From Verrucomicrobiota bacterium (GTDB taxonomy: Bacteria; Verrucomicrobiota; Verrucomicrobiia; Chthoniobacterales; JACTMZ01): DNA of 64,000 nucleotides. The stretch lies in assembly GCA_027624625.1 (NCBI GenBank), contig JAQBWH010000003.1:34649-98648 (forward strand), in the 5' to 3' direction. A model generated the notes under the pieces. The model saw only the letters and a program-made list of their open reading frames with translations, was not told where the DNA came from and made no database searches. The position numbers were made by a program, and so were the translations under genes. Positions 28,106 to 36,583 of this stretch are shown piece by piece; within the stretch, counting starts at the first letter, position 1, and each line of letters opens with the position of its first letter.

Positions 28106-29392
28106 ATGACCAAACCCTTCAGCCTTTTCCTTGCCCTTCGTTACCTCCGCCCGAAGCGCACCTTCCTCAGCCTGATCACCGTCATTTCCATTCTCGGAGT
28201 CACCATCGGCATCATGGTCCTCATCCTGGTTATTTCCGTCATGACCGGCTTCGAAGAGGAACTGCGGCGCAAAGTCCTCGGCTTCGATGCGCACCTCGTG
28301 GCCGGCGGTGAATCGGTCATTTTTGACTGGCCGGCCCAGGCCACGCAGATCCGCGCGGTTGAAGGTGTCACCGGCGTGGCCCCTTTTGTCCAAGGCCCCG
28401 TGCTGGCCGAATTCATGGGGCGCCGCCTTGCCCCGAAAATTCGCGCCATCGACCCCGAGGCCGAACGTGAGGTCACCGCTCTGCAGGACTTCATGGTCGC
28501 CGGGGAGCTGAAACTCGAGGGCAATGAAACCGTTCTGGGGTCCGCCCTGGCCGGTATTCTCGGCGTGGGCGTGGGCGACACCATCACCGTTTATTCGCCG
28601 GGGAACCTGAATGAGATCATTGACGGGATCAACGCCATGGAACAGGGCGGGGACAAAGCCAAAAAGGCCGGCCAACTGCGCGAGATGGTGCTTCCACTCG
28701 AGCTCACCGTGACCGGCATCTTTTCCTCCGGACGTTACCTCTACGATTCCGAATTCCTCCTCGTGCCTTTGCACATCGGCCAAGAACTCTACGGGCTCGG
28801 CGACGGAGTGCACGGGCTCACCATCAAAACTGTCCACCCCTACGAAGCCGCCGCCATCCGGACCCGCATGGAGGGACGCGTCGATCCGGCTTTGGGCGTC
28901 TCGACCTGGATGGATATGAATCGCGAACTCTTCGAAGCTATCCACATGGAGCGCAACGTCATGTTCTTCATCCTGCTCTTCATCGTGATCGTTGCCGCCT
29001 TCGGGATCATGAACACCCTCATCACCGTCACCGTGCAGAAAACGCGGGAGATCGGCATTCTCAAGGCCTTGGGTGCCCGCACCGGACAAATCATCAGCGT
29101 CTTCGTCGGCCAAGGCATCGTGGTCGGCCTTTTTGGCACGGCCATCGGCCTCGGCCTCGGCATCTGGCTGGTCCAATACCGCAACCAAGTCAGCCAGTGG
29201 CTCTCCGGTGTCCTCGGCATCGAAATCTTCCCGCAATCCATTTACCAATTCGCCGAAATTCCGGCCGAGATCGTCCCCTCCGACATCGCCATCATCTGCG
29301 CCAGCGCCTTTGCCATCTGCACCGTGGCCGCCGTCATTCCTGCCTGGTTCGCCGCTCGGATGGACCCGGTCAAAGCCCTCCGTTACGAATAA
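28106..29392 (+). CDS. lolC: lipoprotein-releasing ABC transporter permease (LolC/LolE family)
   Basis: FLALRYLRPKRTFLSLITVISILGVTIGIMVLILVISVMTGFEEELRRKVLGFDAHL...FGIMNTLITVTVQKTREIGILKALGAR. Confidence 0.9.
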   Translation: MTKPFSLFLALRYLRPKRTFLSLITVISILGVTIGIMVLILVISVMTGFEEELRRKVLGFDAHLVAGGESVIFDWPAQATQIRAVEGVTGVAPFVQGPVLAEFMGRRLAPKIRAIDPEAEREVTALQDFMVAGELKLEGNETVLGSALAGILGVGVGDTITVYSPGNLNEIIDGINAMEQGGDKAKKAGQLREMVLPLELTVTGIFSSGRYLYDSEFLLVPLHIGQELYGLGDGVHGLTIKTVHPYEAAAIRTRMEGRVDPALGVSTWMDMNRELFEAIHMERNVMFFILLFIVIVAAFGIMNTLITVTVQKTREIGILKALGARTGQIISVFVGQGIVVGLFGTAIGLGLGIWLVQYRNQVSQWLSGVLGIEIFPQSIYQFAEIPAEIVPSDIAIICASAFAICTVAAVIPAWFAARMDPVKALRYE

Positions 29393-29478
29393 TGCGATGC
29401 AGGCGGCGGGTCCGGAAACCCCGCCCTACCGCGGTTACCCCAAAAGAAAAAAAACGGCCGCCCCGCCGGCCAGAATGG

Positions 29479-29979
29479 TCAACGCCGGATTGATCCGGGT
29501 AAACCTAAGATCACGGCCACGGCCGCACCGATCCCGAGGGTGAGCAGATTAAAATCCCAATCTTTGGCCGGATTGTAGCTCGCGGTTTTACCCAACGCGT
29601 AACAACCGGCGAGCATAAGCCCGATGACAATAGGTGCCATTCCCCGCTGGACCGCATCGCGCCAAGGAGAACCTTCGGCTGCATCCCAGACCTTGCTGGC
29701 AAAGTAGCAAGGCAAGCAGGACGGAAAGAAAAAAGCGACCAGCACCGCGAGCAACCCGGCCACCCCGGAGACCTCGTAGCCGATGAGCGCGACACATGTC
29801 ATGTTCGGTCCCGAGGCCAGTTGGCCGAGGCTGTAGATTTCGGCAAACTGCGTGTCGGACACCCAATGACGTCTTTCCACCGTGACGTGTTGCATTTCCG
29901 GCAGAACCGCGGTGCCGCCCCCGACCGCGAGCAACGAAAGCAGGGCAAAGACATTGACCAGCTCGACGGTCTTGCTCAT
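29479..29979 (-). CDS. chrA: chromate transporter (single CHR domain)
   Basis: ALLSLLAVGGGTAVLPEMQHVTVERRHWVSDTQFAEIYSLGQLASGPNMTCVALIGYEVSGVAGLLAVLVAFFFPS. Confidence 0.85.
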   Translation of the reverse strand: MSKTVELVNVFALLSLLAVGGGTAVLPEMQHVTVERRHWVSDTQFAEIYSLGQLASGPNMTCVALIGYEVSGVAGLLAVLVAFFFPSCLPCYFASKVWDAAEGSPWRDAVQRGMAPIVIGLMLAGCYALGKTASYNPAKDWDFNLLTLGIGAAVAVILGLPGSIRR

Positions 29980-30383
29980 GCCGCCTCCTTTTCCGTGCGA
30001 CGCACAATTTGCAAACCCGGAATATGATCGAAATGACGGTCATCGGTCAGCACCGCCGCCCCGCCCGCTTGGGCGCAAGCCGCGATCAAGCAATCCTGCG
30101 ACGGTAGCGTGATGCCGCGCCGGTCGAGCGACCACGCCAACTCTGCCGCCCGCGCCCACGTGGGATGACCCGTGGGAATCATGATCAGCACATCGAAGAA
30201 GGCGCGCAGGTGCCGCCGGATCCGTTCGACACGAAGTCCGCGCTCGACTTCCAAGCGCACCATCCCGCACGTAGCCACATCGGTCGATCCCGCCCACGGG
30301 CCGAGCACGGCGACGGGATCAAACCCCCGCCGCAGCAGCCCGATGTAGACATTGCTATCGACCAGAACGCTTCCGCTTTCCAT
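29976..30383 (-). CDS. vapC: PIN-domain (VapC-like) ribonuclease
   Basis: VLVDSNVYIGLLRRG...TCGMVRLEVERGL...LPSQDCLIAACAQAGGAAVLTDDRHFDHIPGLQIV (PIN acidic residues). Confidence 0.82.
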   Translation of the reverse strand: MESGSVLVDSNVYIGLLRRGFDPVAVLGPWAGSTDVATCGMVRLEVERGLRVERIRRHLRAFFDVLIMIPTGHPTWARAAELAWSLDRRGITLPSQDCLIAACAQAGGAAVLTDDRHFDHIPGLQIVRRTEKEAA

Positions 30384-30537
30384 GGACCCTCCGCGCCTTG
30401 TGGGCCGCCTTCGCCTCAGCGGCCCTCAGAGCCGCCACATCGTAGGAAGGCTCGACCGCGGCCCGCAACTCGGCTGGGAAAAACGGACCCGCCGCCGCCC
30501 TTCTAAATACGCAATTTTGAATCGCCCAATCCGCGCC

Positions 30538-30563
30538 GATCTCAAATCTGAAATTTCAAATCC
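30538..30563. repeat. dispersed repeat family A (GATCTCAAATCTGAAATTTCAAATCC), copy 1
   Basis: AT-rich repeat recurring at 55896-55930, 56219-56247, 56478-56496, 56644-56671 and 58977-59001. Confidence 0.8.
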
Positions 30564-30588
30564 CCGCTCCCCACCCCATGCTTCTCAC

Positions 30589-30810
30589 ATGGACCTCGCC
30601 CAAGCCGCCGCCGACTGGGATAAGCTCCGCACTTGGACCATGCCCTTCGGCCGTTTCAAAGGTCGTCCACTCCACGAACTCCCCGCGGAATATCTCTGCT
30701 GGTTCGAGCAGAAAGGCTGGCCGGATGGCGACCTCGGCCGCCTCCTGCAAATCGTTCTCGAAGCCAAACGCCAAGGCGCAGATCACGCGTTCGAGCCGCT
30801 TCGGAAGTAG
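30589..30810 (+). CDS. DUF3820-like small protein
   Basis: TMPFGRFKGRPLHELPAEYLCWFEQKGWPDGDLGRLLQIVLEAKRQG (typical DUF3820 pattern). Confidence 0.75.
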   Translation: MDLAQAAADWDKLRTWTMPFGRFKGRPLHELPAEYLCWFEQKGWPDGDLGRLLQIVLEAKRQGADHAFEPLRK

Positions 30811-30927
30811 CGGCTCGAAGTTTCCAGCGTTCAGTTTACAGTTTTCAGCAAGGCCATTGCGGCGTTTACTTTTCCCCTTCGGAACTGACCAAACACTGAA
30901 CACTGAACCACTGAACACTTCTCTTTC

Positions 30928-31446
30928 ATGAAAGTCTCCAAAGACCACGCCGTTTCCTTCGACTATGAAGTCCGCAACAGCCGCTCCGAGCTGCTCGACA
31001 GTTCCACCCAAGGCGGGCAACCCATGTCCTACGTCCACGGCTACGCCAGCATTGTGCCCGGACTGGAAAAAGCCCTCGAAGGCAAAGTGGCCGGCGACCA
31101 ACTCAATGTGACCGTTCCGCCGGTCGAAGCCTATGGGTTGCGCGACGAACGCCGGATGGGTCAGGTCGAACGCTCCATCTTCCCCGCCAAGGCCGAAATC
31201 AAGCCCGGTATGCGTTTCCAAGCGACCAGCCAACACGGCGCCGACAACGTGGTGGTCGTCGCGGTGGAAGGTGACACCATCACGGTCGACGCCAACCATC
31301 CACTGGCCGGCGAAACCCTCACCTTCAACGTCACCATCCGCGACGTTCGCCCCGCCACCCCCGAAGAAATCGCCCACAGCCACGTCCACCACGCCGCGGC
31401 CGACGAAGGTTGCTGCGGCGGCGGGGGCGGTTGCGGCTGCCACTGA
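30928..31446 (+). CDS. slyD: FKBP-type peptidyl-prolyl cis-trans isomerase SlyD
   Basis: MKVSKDHAVSFDYEVRNSRSELLDSS...PMSYVHGYASIVPGLEKALEGKVAGDQLNVTVPPVEAYG; His/Cys-rich metal-binding tail HSHVHHAAADEGCCGGGGGCGCH. Confidence 0.92.
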   Translation: MKVSKDHAVSFDYEVRNSRSELLDSSTQGGQPMSYVHGYASIVPGLEKALEGKVAGDQLNVTVPPVEAYGLRDERRMGQVERSIFPAKAEIKPGMRFQATSQHGADNVVVVAVEGDTITVDANHPLAGETLTFNVTIRDVRPATPEEIAHSHVHHAAADEGCCGGGGGCGCH

Positions 31447-31448
31447 CC

Positions 31449-31889
31449 ATGCGCCCCGCTGGAGGGCGGCCGTCCCCGGCCACCGCACTCGACGAAGTCC
31501 GCGCCATCTACCGCGACCTCGCCGCGCGTCCGATCGAGCGTGACTGCCAACTACGCACCGAGTGTTGCCATTTCAAACTGACCGGTAAAACCCCGTATCT
31601 GACCCGCGGCGAGGCCCTCCTCGCCGCCCGCGCCCTCAAAGCCACCGGACGCAAAGCGCTCCCCTCGCGCCCCGACGGCGCCTGCCCTCTCCTCGATCCG
31701 CAAACCTCACGTTGCCTCATTTACGAAGACCGTCCCTTCGGCTGCCGTACCCACTTCTGCGCCGCCGCCGGCGGACCCTACGCCCGCCGCGAAGTGATCG
31801 ACCTCATCCGCCGCCTCGAACAAATCGACGAACAACTCGCCGGCGACGGTCCCCGCACCCTCCCCGCCGCCATCTCCTCCGAACTGTAG
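31449..31889 (+). CDS. YkgJ-family cysteine cluster protein
   Basis: CQLRTECCHFKLTGKTPYLTRGEALLAA...GACPLLDPQTSRCLIYEDRPFGCRTHFC. Confidence 0.8.
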   Translation: MRPAGGRPSPATALDEVRAIYRDLAARPIERDCQLRTECCHFKLTGKTPYLTRGEALLAARALKATGRKALPSRPDGACPLLDPQTSRCLIYEDRPFGCRTHFCAAAGGPYARREVIDLIRRLEQIDEQLAGDGPRTLPAAISSEL

Positions 31890-31949
31890 CGGCGTCCCCG
31901 CCGCCGGCCGTTTCCCCTCGGTCAAAGTTTCAAGCTCTAGTCTCGGCCT

Positions 31950-33134
31950 TCAACCCTCATCTCCCCCCACCCGCACGGCCCGCGTCTTATCCAAACGCAA
32001 AATCCCCGCGCCCGAGAAATCCAGCACTGCCTTCGGATCCGTCACCTTCTCCCCGCGCCACTGCACACTGCCTTGCCCCACGAGCCGCCGCACGTCGCCG
32101 CGCGACCTGCTCTGGCCAAAACACTGCGCGTAAGCCTCCACACCCGCGGTGATCACATCGACCGGAGACGCCGCCGGGGCGAACGTCGGCAACTCCGCGT
32201 TTTCCAGATCACGTCCGCTGAAGCGCTTTGCAAATTCCTCCAAGGCATGACCTGCCTCGGCCGCCGAATGGAAACGCTCCACGAGCGCCCGCGCCAATTC
32301 TTTCTTGGCCGCCATCGGATGCTTCTCTTTGCACAGTTCCCGCCCAAGCAACTGGTCGTACCAACGCGCCATCAGTTCGTCCGAAATGCTCATCACTTTG
32401 CCGAACATCTCACCCGGCGCCTCGCTCACGCCGATCGCGTTCCCGAGGCTTTTGCTCATCTTCTGCCGGCCATCCAACCCCTCGAGAATGGGCAGCATCA
32501 TCGCCACCTGCGGTTCCTGCCGTTCCTCCTTCTGCAAGTCGCGCCCGACCATGATATTGAAAAGCTGGTCCGTGCCGCCGAGTTCGACATCGGCCTTGAT
32601 CACCACCGAATCCCACCCCTGCATGATCGGGTATTGCACCTCGTGGGCCCTGATCGGTTGGGCTTTGTCCATCCGCTCGCGGAAATCTTCCCGCTGCAAC
32701 ATTTGCTGCAGCGTGACCCTGCTGTTCAGGCGGATGACATCGGTGAAAGTCATTTTCTGGAACCATCCGCCGTTGAAGACCACCTCGGTCTTCGCTTGAT
32801 CGAGCACCTTGAAAGCCTGCTCTTGGTAAGTCCTGGCATTGGCCAGCACTTCATCGTGGGTCAACTGTGGACGGGTGGCGGACCGTCCGCTCGGGTCGCC
32901 GATCATCGCCGTGAAATCGCCGATGATCAGGATGCCTTCATGTCCGAGGTCTTGAAACTGGCGCAGCTTTTGCAGTCCGACGGTATGGCCGAAATGAATG
33001 TCCGGGGCCGTCGGATCAACCCCCAGCTTCACCCGGAGGGGACGACCCGCGGAAAGTTTTTTCGTCAGTTCTTCCCGGCTGATGACCTCCGCGCATCCGC
33101 GGCAGAGGAACTCGGTCGTTTCGGCGGGACTCAT
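31950..33134 (-). CDS. tyrS: tyrosyl-tRNA synthetase
   Basis: RVKLGVDPTAPDIHFGHTVGLQKLRQFQDLGHEGILIIGDFTAMIGDPSGRSATRPQLT...LEGLDGRQKMSKSLGNAIGVSE (HIGH-like and KMSKS). Confidence 0.95.
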   Translation of the reverse strand: MSPAETTEFLCRGCAEVISREELTKKLSAGRPLRVKLGVDPTAPDIHFGHTVGLQKLRQFQDLGHEGILIIGDFTAMIGDPSGRSATRPQLTHDEVLANARTYQEQAFKVLDQAKTEVVFNGGWFQKMTFTDVIRLNSRVTLQQMLQREDFRERMDKAQPIRAHEVQYPIMQGWDSVVIKADVELGGTDQLFNIMVGRDLQKEERQEPQVAMMLPILEGLDGRQKMSKSLGNAIGVSEAPGEMFGKVMSISDELMARWYDQLLGRELCKEKHPMAAKKELARALVERFHSAAEAGHALEEFAKRFSGRDLENAELPTFAPAASPVDVITAGVEAYAQCFGQSRSRGDVRRLVGQGSVQWRGEKVTDPKAVLDFSGAGILRLDKTRAVRVGGDEG

Positions 33135-33138
33135 GCGC

Positions 33139-33660
33139 TCAACGGGGACGGTTGAGCAGTTCGCGCACTTCGTCGATACTCAGTGCGTCGCCCCGCGAGG
33201 GATAAGCTGCATCAATCGAGCCCTGCGCCTTGCCGCGGGCGAGGAATTCCCGGGTATTGTCCTTGCCGGTGGCCTCGCGCAGCGGGGCAGCACGGTCTTG
33301 ATCAGCCGCGGCCCGCGTCTCGAACCGGCGCGAGGAATAGCCCCGATCGGCCAACACGTAGCGGTTCAACTCGCGGGCCGCCTCGGTCGCATAAACCTTC
33401 TTCCCGAACCACGGATTGCGAATACCGAAGAATTCGCGCGTGGCGTATTCTTTGCTCCGGAATGATTTGACCCCGGTGTACTGGCCTGAGCCCTCGAACT
33501 CGCGGCCTTCGAACGGCTTGGCCGCAAACGCTTTCACCCCCATGGGATTGGCGCGATCCCGGTCCGGGTTCATGATCCGATCCATCATACGCTGCTCCTG
33601 CTGCTGGGCGGCAGCCGTCGCAGCAAAGATCATTGCCAGCCAGATGAGGCGACTTAGCAT
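33139..33660 (-). CDS. secreted hypothetical protein
   Basis: Signal-peptide start MLSRLIWLAMIFAATAAAQQQEQ; complete ORF with codon context consistent with coding; no family recognised. Confidence 0.6.
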   Translation of the reverse strand: MLSRLIWLAMIFAATAAAQQQEQRMMDRIMNPDRDRANPMGVKAFAAKPFEGREFEGSGQYTGVKSFRSKEYATREFFGIRNPWFGKKVYATEAARELNRYVLADRGYSSRRFETRAAADQDRAAPLREATGKDNTREFLARGKAQGSIDAAYPSRGDALSIDEVRELLNRPR

Positions 33661-33713
33661 CCTTCTTGCATAACCGAGCCCCGTCCCGCCTGCAACCTCC
33701 GCTGCCGAACGAT

Positions 33714-34670
33714 ATGACTCCACCCAAACCCTCCCCCTGCGTGGCGGCAGCCATCGCTACCCATCGCCGCGAGGCTGAATTGCAGCGTCTGCTCGCTGCC
33801 TTGGGCCACAGCGACCTGACTTTGACCGGAGGCATTTTCGTGGCCGACAATGCCTCGTCGCCGGAAACGCGAGCGGTCTGCCAAGCGGGATCCGGCGTCG
33901 CTTGGCTGCCCCGGGCGGTCAACAACGGACCCGGCCCCGCATGGAATACCGCTGCAGCCAAAGCACTGGAAAATCCGGGCGTTACCCACATCCTTGTGCT
34001 CGACGATGACGTGGTTCTTCCCGCCGACGCCCTGCGCGGATTGCTCGACGCGCTCGTTGCCTCGGGTGCGGCGGCAGCGGCTCCGCTTCTTTTCGACGAG
34101 AACGGCCGCCTCTGGGGCTTTCCCGAACCCCTCGAGGTTGCGCTACGGGCAACCATCCGCCGCACCCGCACTCCAAAAGAATGTCGACAGGCCCTCGGCC
34201 CTACCCCTCACCGGTTCTGCTGGGCCACCGGGGCCTGCATGCTCTACACCCGCCAGGCCTTCGACACCTTGGGATTTTTTCGCGAGGACTTCTGGATGCT
34301 CGGTGAGGATCTCGAATTTTCCATGCGCGCAGCCTCGACCCTCGGCGGTGTCTTCACCGCCGCCGTCGAGGTGCCACACCTTCCGCCTCCGGCCAAAACA
34401 GACGCCAGCCGCACGGCTCACCGGCTCAAGTTCCTCGCCCTCCTGCAGAATCTTTCCTACCTCGCCTTTCACTCCCCGCACCGCGGGCACCTGCGCTCCT
34501 ATCTCGCGGGTAACTTCAAACGCTACGTCCGGACCGAAGGCCTGGCCTCCGGCACTTTGTGGGATGGTTGGTCTGCTTTTTATGAGGGCGCCTTTGCGCA
34601 GCAACCCGCCGGAACCGCCGCCGGCATCCGGCTGCGGGAGCGCGCCGCACGCCGCCTCGACGAAAAATGA
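33714..34670 (+). CDS. family 2 glycosyltransferase
   Basis: CVAAAIATHRREAELQRLLAALGHSDLTLTGGIFVADNASS...THILVLDDDVVLPADAL...WATGACMLYTRQAFDTLGFFREDFWMLGEDLEFSMRAAS. Confidence 0.85.
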   Translation: MTPPKPSPCVAAAIATHRREAELQRLLAALGHSDLTLTGGIFVADNASSPETRAVCQAGSGVAWLPRAVNNGPGPAWNTAAAKALENPGVTHILVLDDDVVLPADALRGLLDALVASGAAAAAPLLFDENGRLWGFPEPLEVALRATIRRTRTPKECRQALGPTPHRFCWATGACMLYTRQAFDTLGFFREDFWMLGEDLEFSMRAASTLGGVFTAAVEVPHLPPPAKTDASRTAHRLKFLALLQNLSYLAFHSPHRGHLRSYLAGNFKRYVRTEGLASGTLWDGWSAFYEGAFAQQPAGTAAGIRLRERAARRLDEK

Positions 34671-35026
34671 AACACCACGCCGCCGCGCGCCGTATCGTGG
34701 TGCAAACCCTCCATCGCCTCCCCGCCGAATTGCGCGGCGCAGCACGTCAGGTTCCGGTTTGCTTCGAGGATTTGCCCGATGAAGCGCTCATCGCCGACGG
34801 GCTCCATCCCGACATCCTCGGACTCTTCGTCGGCGCACCGCACCACGAACACGCCGCCGCCCCTGGGCCTCCCCCGCAAATCATTCTTTATCTGGAAAAC
34901 ATCTTGGCGGAATGCGGGGAGGCCGGAACCGGATTCAACGAGGAGGTCCGGCGCACCTATCTGCACGAGCTCGGCCACTACCTCGGCCTCGACGAGGATG
35001 CCTTGGCCCGGAGAGACCTGGATTAA
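34667..35026 (+). CDS. metallopeptidase family protein (zincin-like)
   Basis: DILGLFVGAP...ILYLENILAECGEAGTGFNEEVRRTYLHELGHYLGLDEDALARRDLD (HExxH...GLDED); 4-bp ATGA overlap with the upstream gene. Confidence 0.8.
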   Translation: MKHHAAARRIVVQTLHRLPAELRGAARQVPVCFEDLPDEALIADGLHPDILGLFVGAPHHEHAAAPGPPPQIILYLENILAECGEAGTGFNEEVRRTYLHELGHYLGLDEDALARRDLD

Positions 35027-35062
35027 GCAGCTGCTGTTTGTGAAGATTTTCTTCCCGTGGCA

Positions 35063-35689
35063 CTATGCGCCAGCTGGATTCACGGCCTTGAAAGCCAAAG
35101 CGCCGAATACGCCGCCAGCCAGACAAGCCGCCCAGTAAATCCAAAGCTGGGACCAAACAAAGAGGCCCGATACGCAGGCTGCTACCGCAACAGCCGGGTT
35201 GAAGGCCCCACCGGAAATAGGGCCAACGCTGAGCGCGCCAACCATCACGGTCGCACCAATGGCCAGACCGTAATACGAATTACCTTCGACACCCTTGGCC
35301 GTAGCCACATTAAGCACGACATAGGACAAGGCTGCCGTGAAAATAAACTCGGCGAGGAAAATTTTACCGGCCTCGAGTTGCACCACCGTGATGCCCTCCG
35401 GACCGACAAGGAGAAAGGCAACAAAAGCCGCAACAACCGCACCGGCGACCTGAGCAAACCAGTAGGGGAAAACCCGCAGGAACGGGAGTGAACCACGGAT
35501 TGCCGCCGCGAGCGACACCGCAGGATTGAAATGTCCGCCAGAAATCCGTCCTCCCGCATAGACCATCACCGCAAGTGCAAAGCCGATGGCAACTGGGGCA
35601 AGCAGTGGTGCATCAGCGACGCGAGTCGAAAGACTAATGACCAGAAAGAGAAAAAACGTTCCGATGAATTCGACCAAATAGCATTTCAT
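35063..35689 (-). CDS. aqp: aquaporin (MIP family)
   Basis: Two NPA motifs: GGRISGGHFNPAVSLAAA and GPISGGAFNPAVAVAA; 6-TM-like. Confidence 0.93.
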   Translation of the reverse strand: MKCYLVEFIGTFFLFLVISLSTRVADAPLLAPVAIGFALAVMVYAGGRISGGHFNPAVSLAAAIRGSLPFLRVFPYWFAQVAGAVVAAFVAFLLVGPEGITVVQLEAGKIFLAEFIFTAALSYVVLNVATAKGVEGNSYYGLAIGATVMVGALSVGPISGGAFNPAVAVAACVSGLFVWSQLWIYWAACLAGGVFGALAFKAVNPAGA

Positions 35690-35755
35690 AAGGTGCGAGA
35701 ATGCAGTGAAATTTGAGGGCCGCAACCAAACTTTTGTACTCAAAAATTGTCGACC

Positions 35756-36406
35756 TCAGCCCACCGCATTGATGGCCCGCGAGAGCAGCACGGTGAGGAT
35801 CACGATCGAGAGGGTTACCTGCAGCATCATGAGGGCTTTGGCCCGGGGACTGACCGGAACCTCAAGCGTGGGACCAAACGTGGTCATGGTGTTGAAGGAC
35901 AAGTAAATGTAATCGATGAGTTTGGGTTCATCTGGCTGTCCCGGGCGGCCGGGCATGATGAAAGCCCCACCAGGTGTGGCGCGGTCGAGCACCCAATAGC
36001 AGGCCGTGAAGGTGAGAACACTCATCGCCCCGATTGCGCCGACATCCCAGAGGCTGGCCAAACCCGTCGCCTTGGCCGTGGCACTGAGGAGCAACGCACC
36101 GACGTTGACCGCCAAATGGAGGACGGCAAATCCGAGGTAGGCAAGCAAACCGGGGAGAATAAGCCGGGAGTGCGGACGGATGAGGGAAAGCGCGATGAGA
36201 GTGAGGAGAAGCAGGAGCAAAAAATTGCTCCCGTAATGAAAGGTCCGCACCACCGCGACTCCAGCCGCCTCCAATTCCCCGCTCGCGCAAAGTTTCTCCG
36301 TCACCGCTGTATCAAGCAACTGTACCGAGACCATCACCGCGGCCAACCGCCAATGCATATGCGGGCTCAATGGCGTGTCGCCATCTGTCGTAACTCTCAT
36401 TGGCAC
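35756..36406 (-). CDS. ion-channel-domain membrane protein (DUF1345-like)
   Basis: YIYLSFNTMTTFGPTLEVPVSPRAKALMMLQVTLSIVILTVLLSRAIN resembles a pore-domain region. Confidence 0.6.
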   Translation of the reverse strand: MPMRVTTDGDTPLSPHMHWRLAAVMVSVQLLDTAVTEKLCASGELEAAGVAVVRTFHYGSNFLLLLLLTLIALSLIRPHSRLILPGLLAYLGFAVLHLAVNVGALLLSATAKATGLASLWDVGAIGAMSVLTFTACYWVLDRATPGGAFIMPGRPGQPDEPKLIDYIYLSFNTMTTFGPTLEVPVSPRAKALMMLQVTLSIVILTVLLSRAINAVG

Positions 36407-36424
36407 GATGTTTATCGAAAAAAG

Positions 36425-36497
36425 TGGCTAGGGAGGGAATCGAACCCCCGACACGAGGATTTTCAGTCCTCTGCTCTGCCAACTGAGCTACCTAGCC
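36425..36497 (-). tRNA. tRNA-Phe(GAA)
   Basis: Minus-strand GGCTAGGTAGCTCAGTTGGCAGAGCAGAGGACTGAAAATCCTCGTGTCGGGGGTTCGATTCCCTCCCTAGCCA; anticodon GAA. Confidence 0.95.
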
Positions 36498-36583
36498 GAT
36501 ACGATGAAAAACGGAGTTTACGCGTCCCGTCCTGCTGATCAAGTTTTTGCCGCGGCAGGAGGTGCGCGTCCGGGCGCCCGGCC

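Noticed and set aside
28100-29248. 382-aa minus-strand ORF opposite lolC
   Set aside because: Antisense shadow; the plus strand is a clear LolC/E permease
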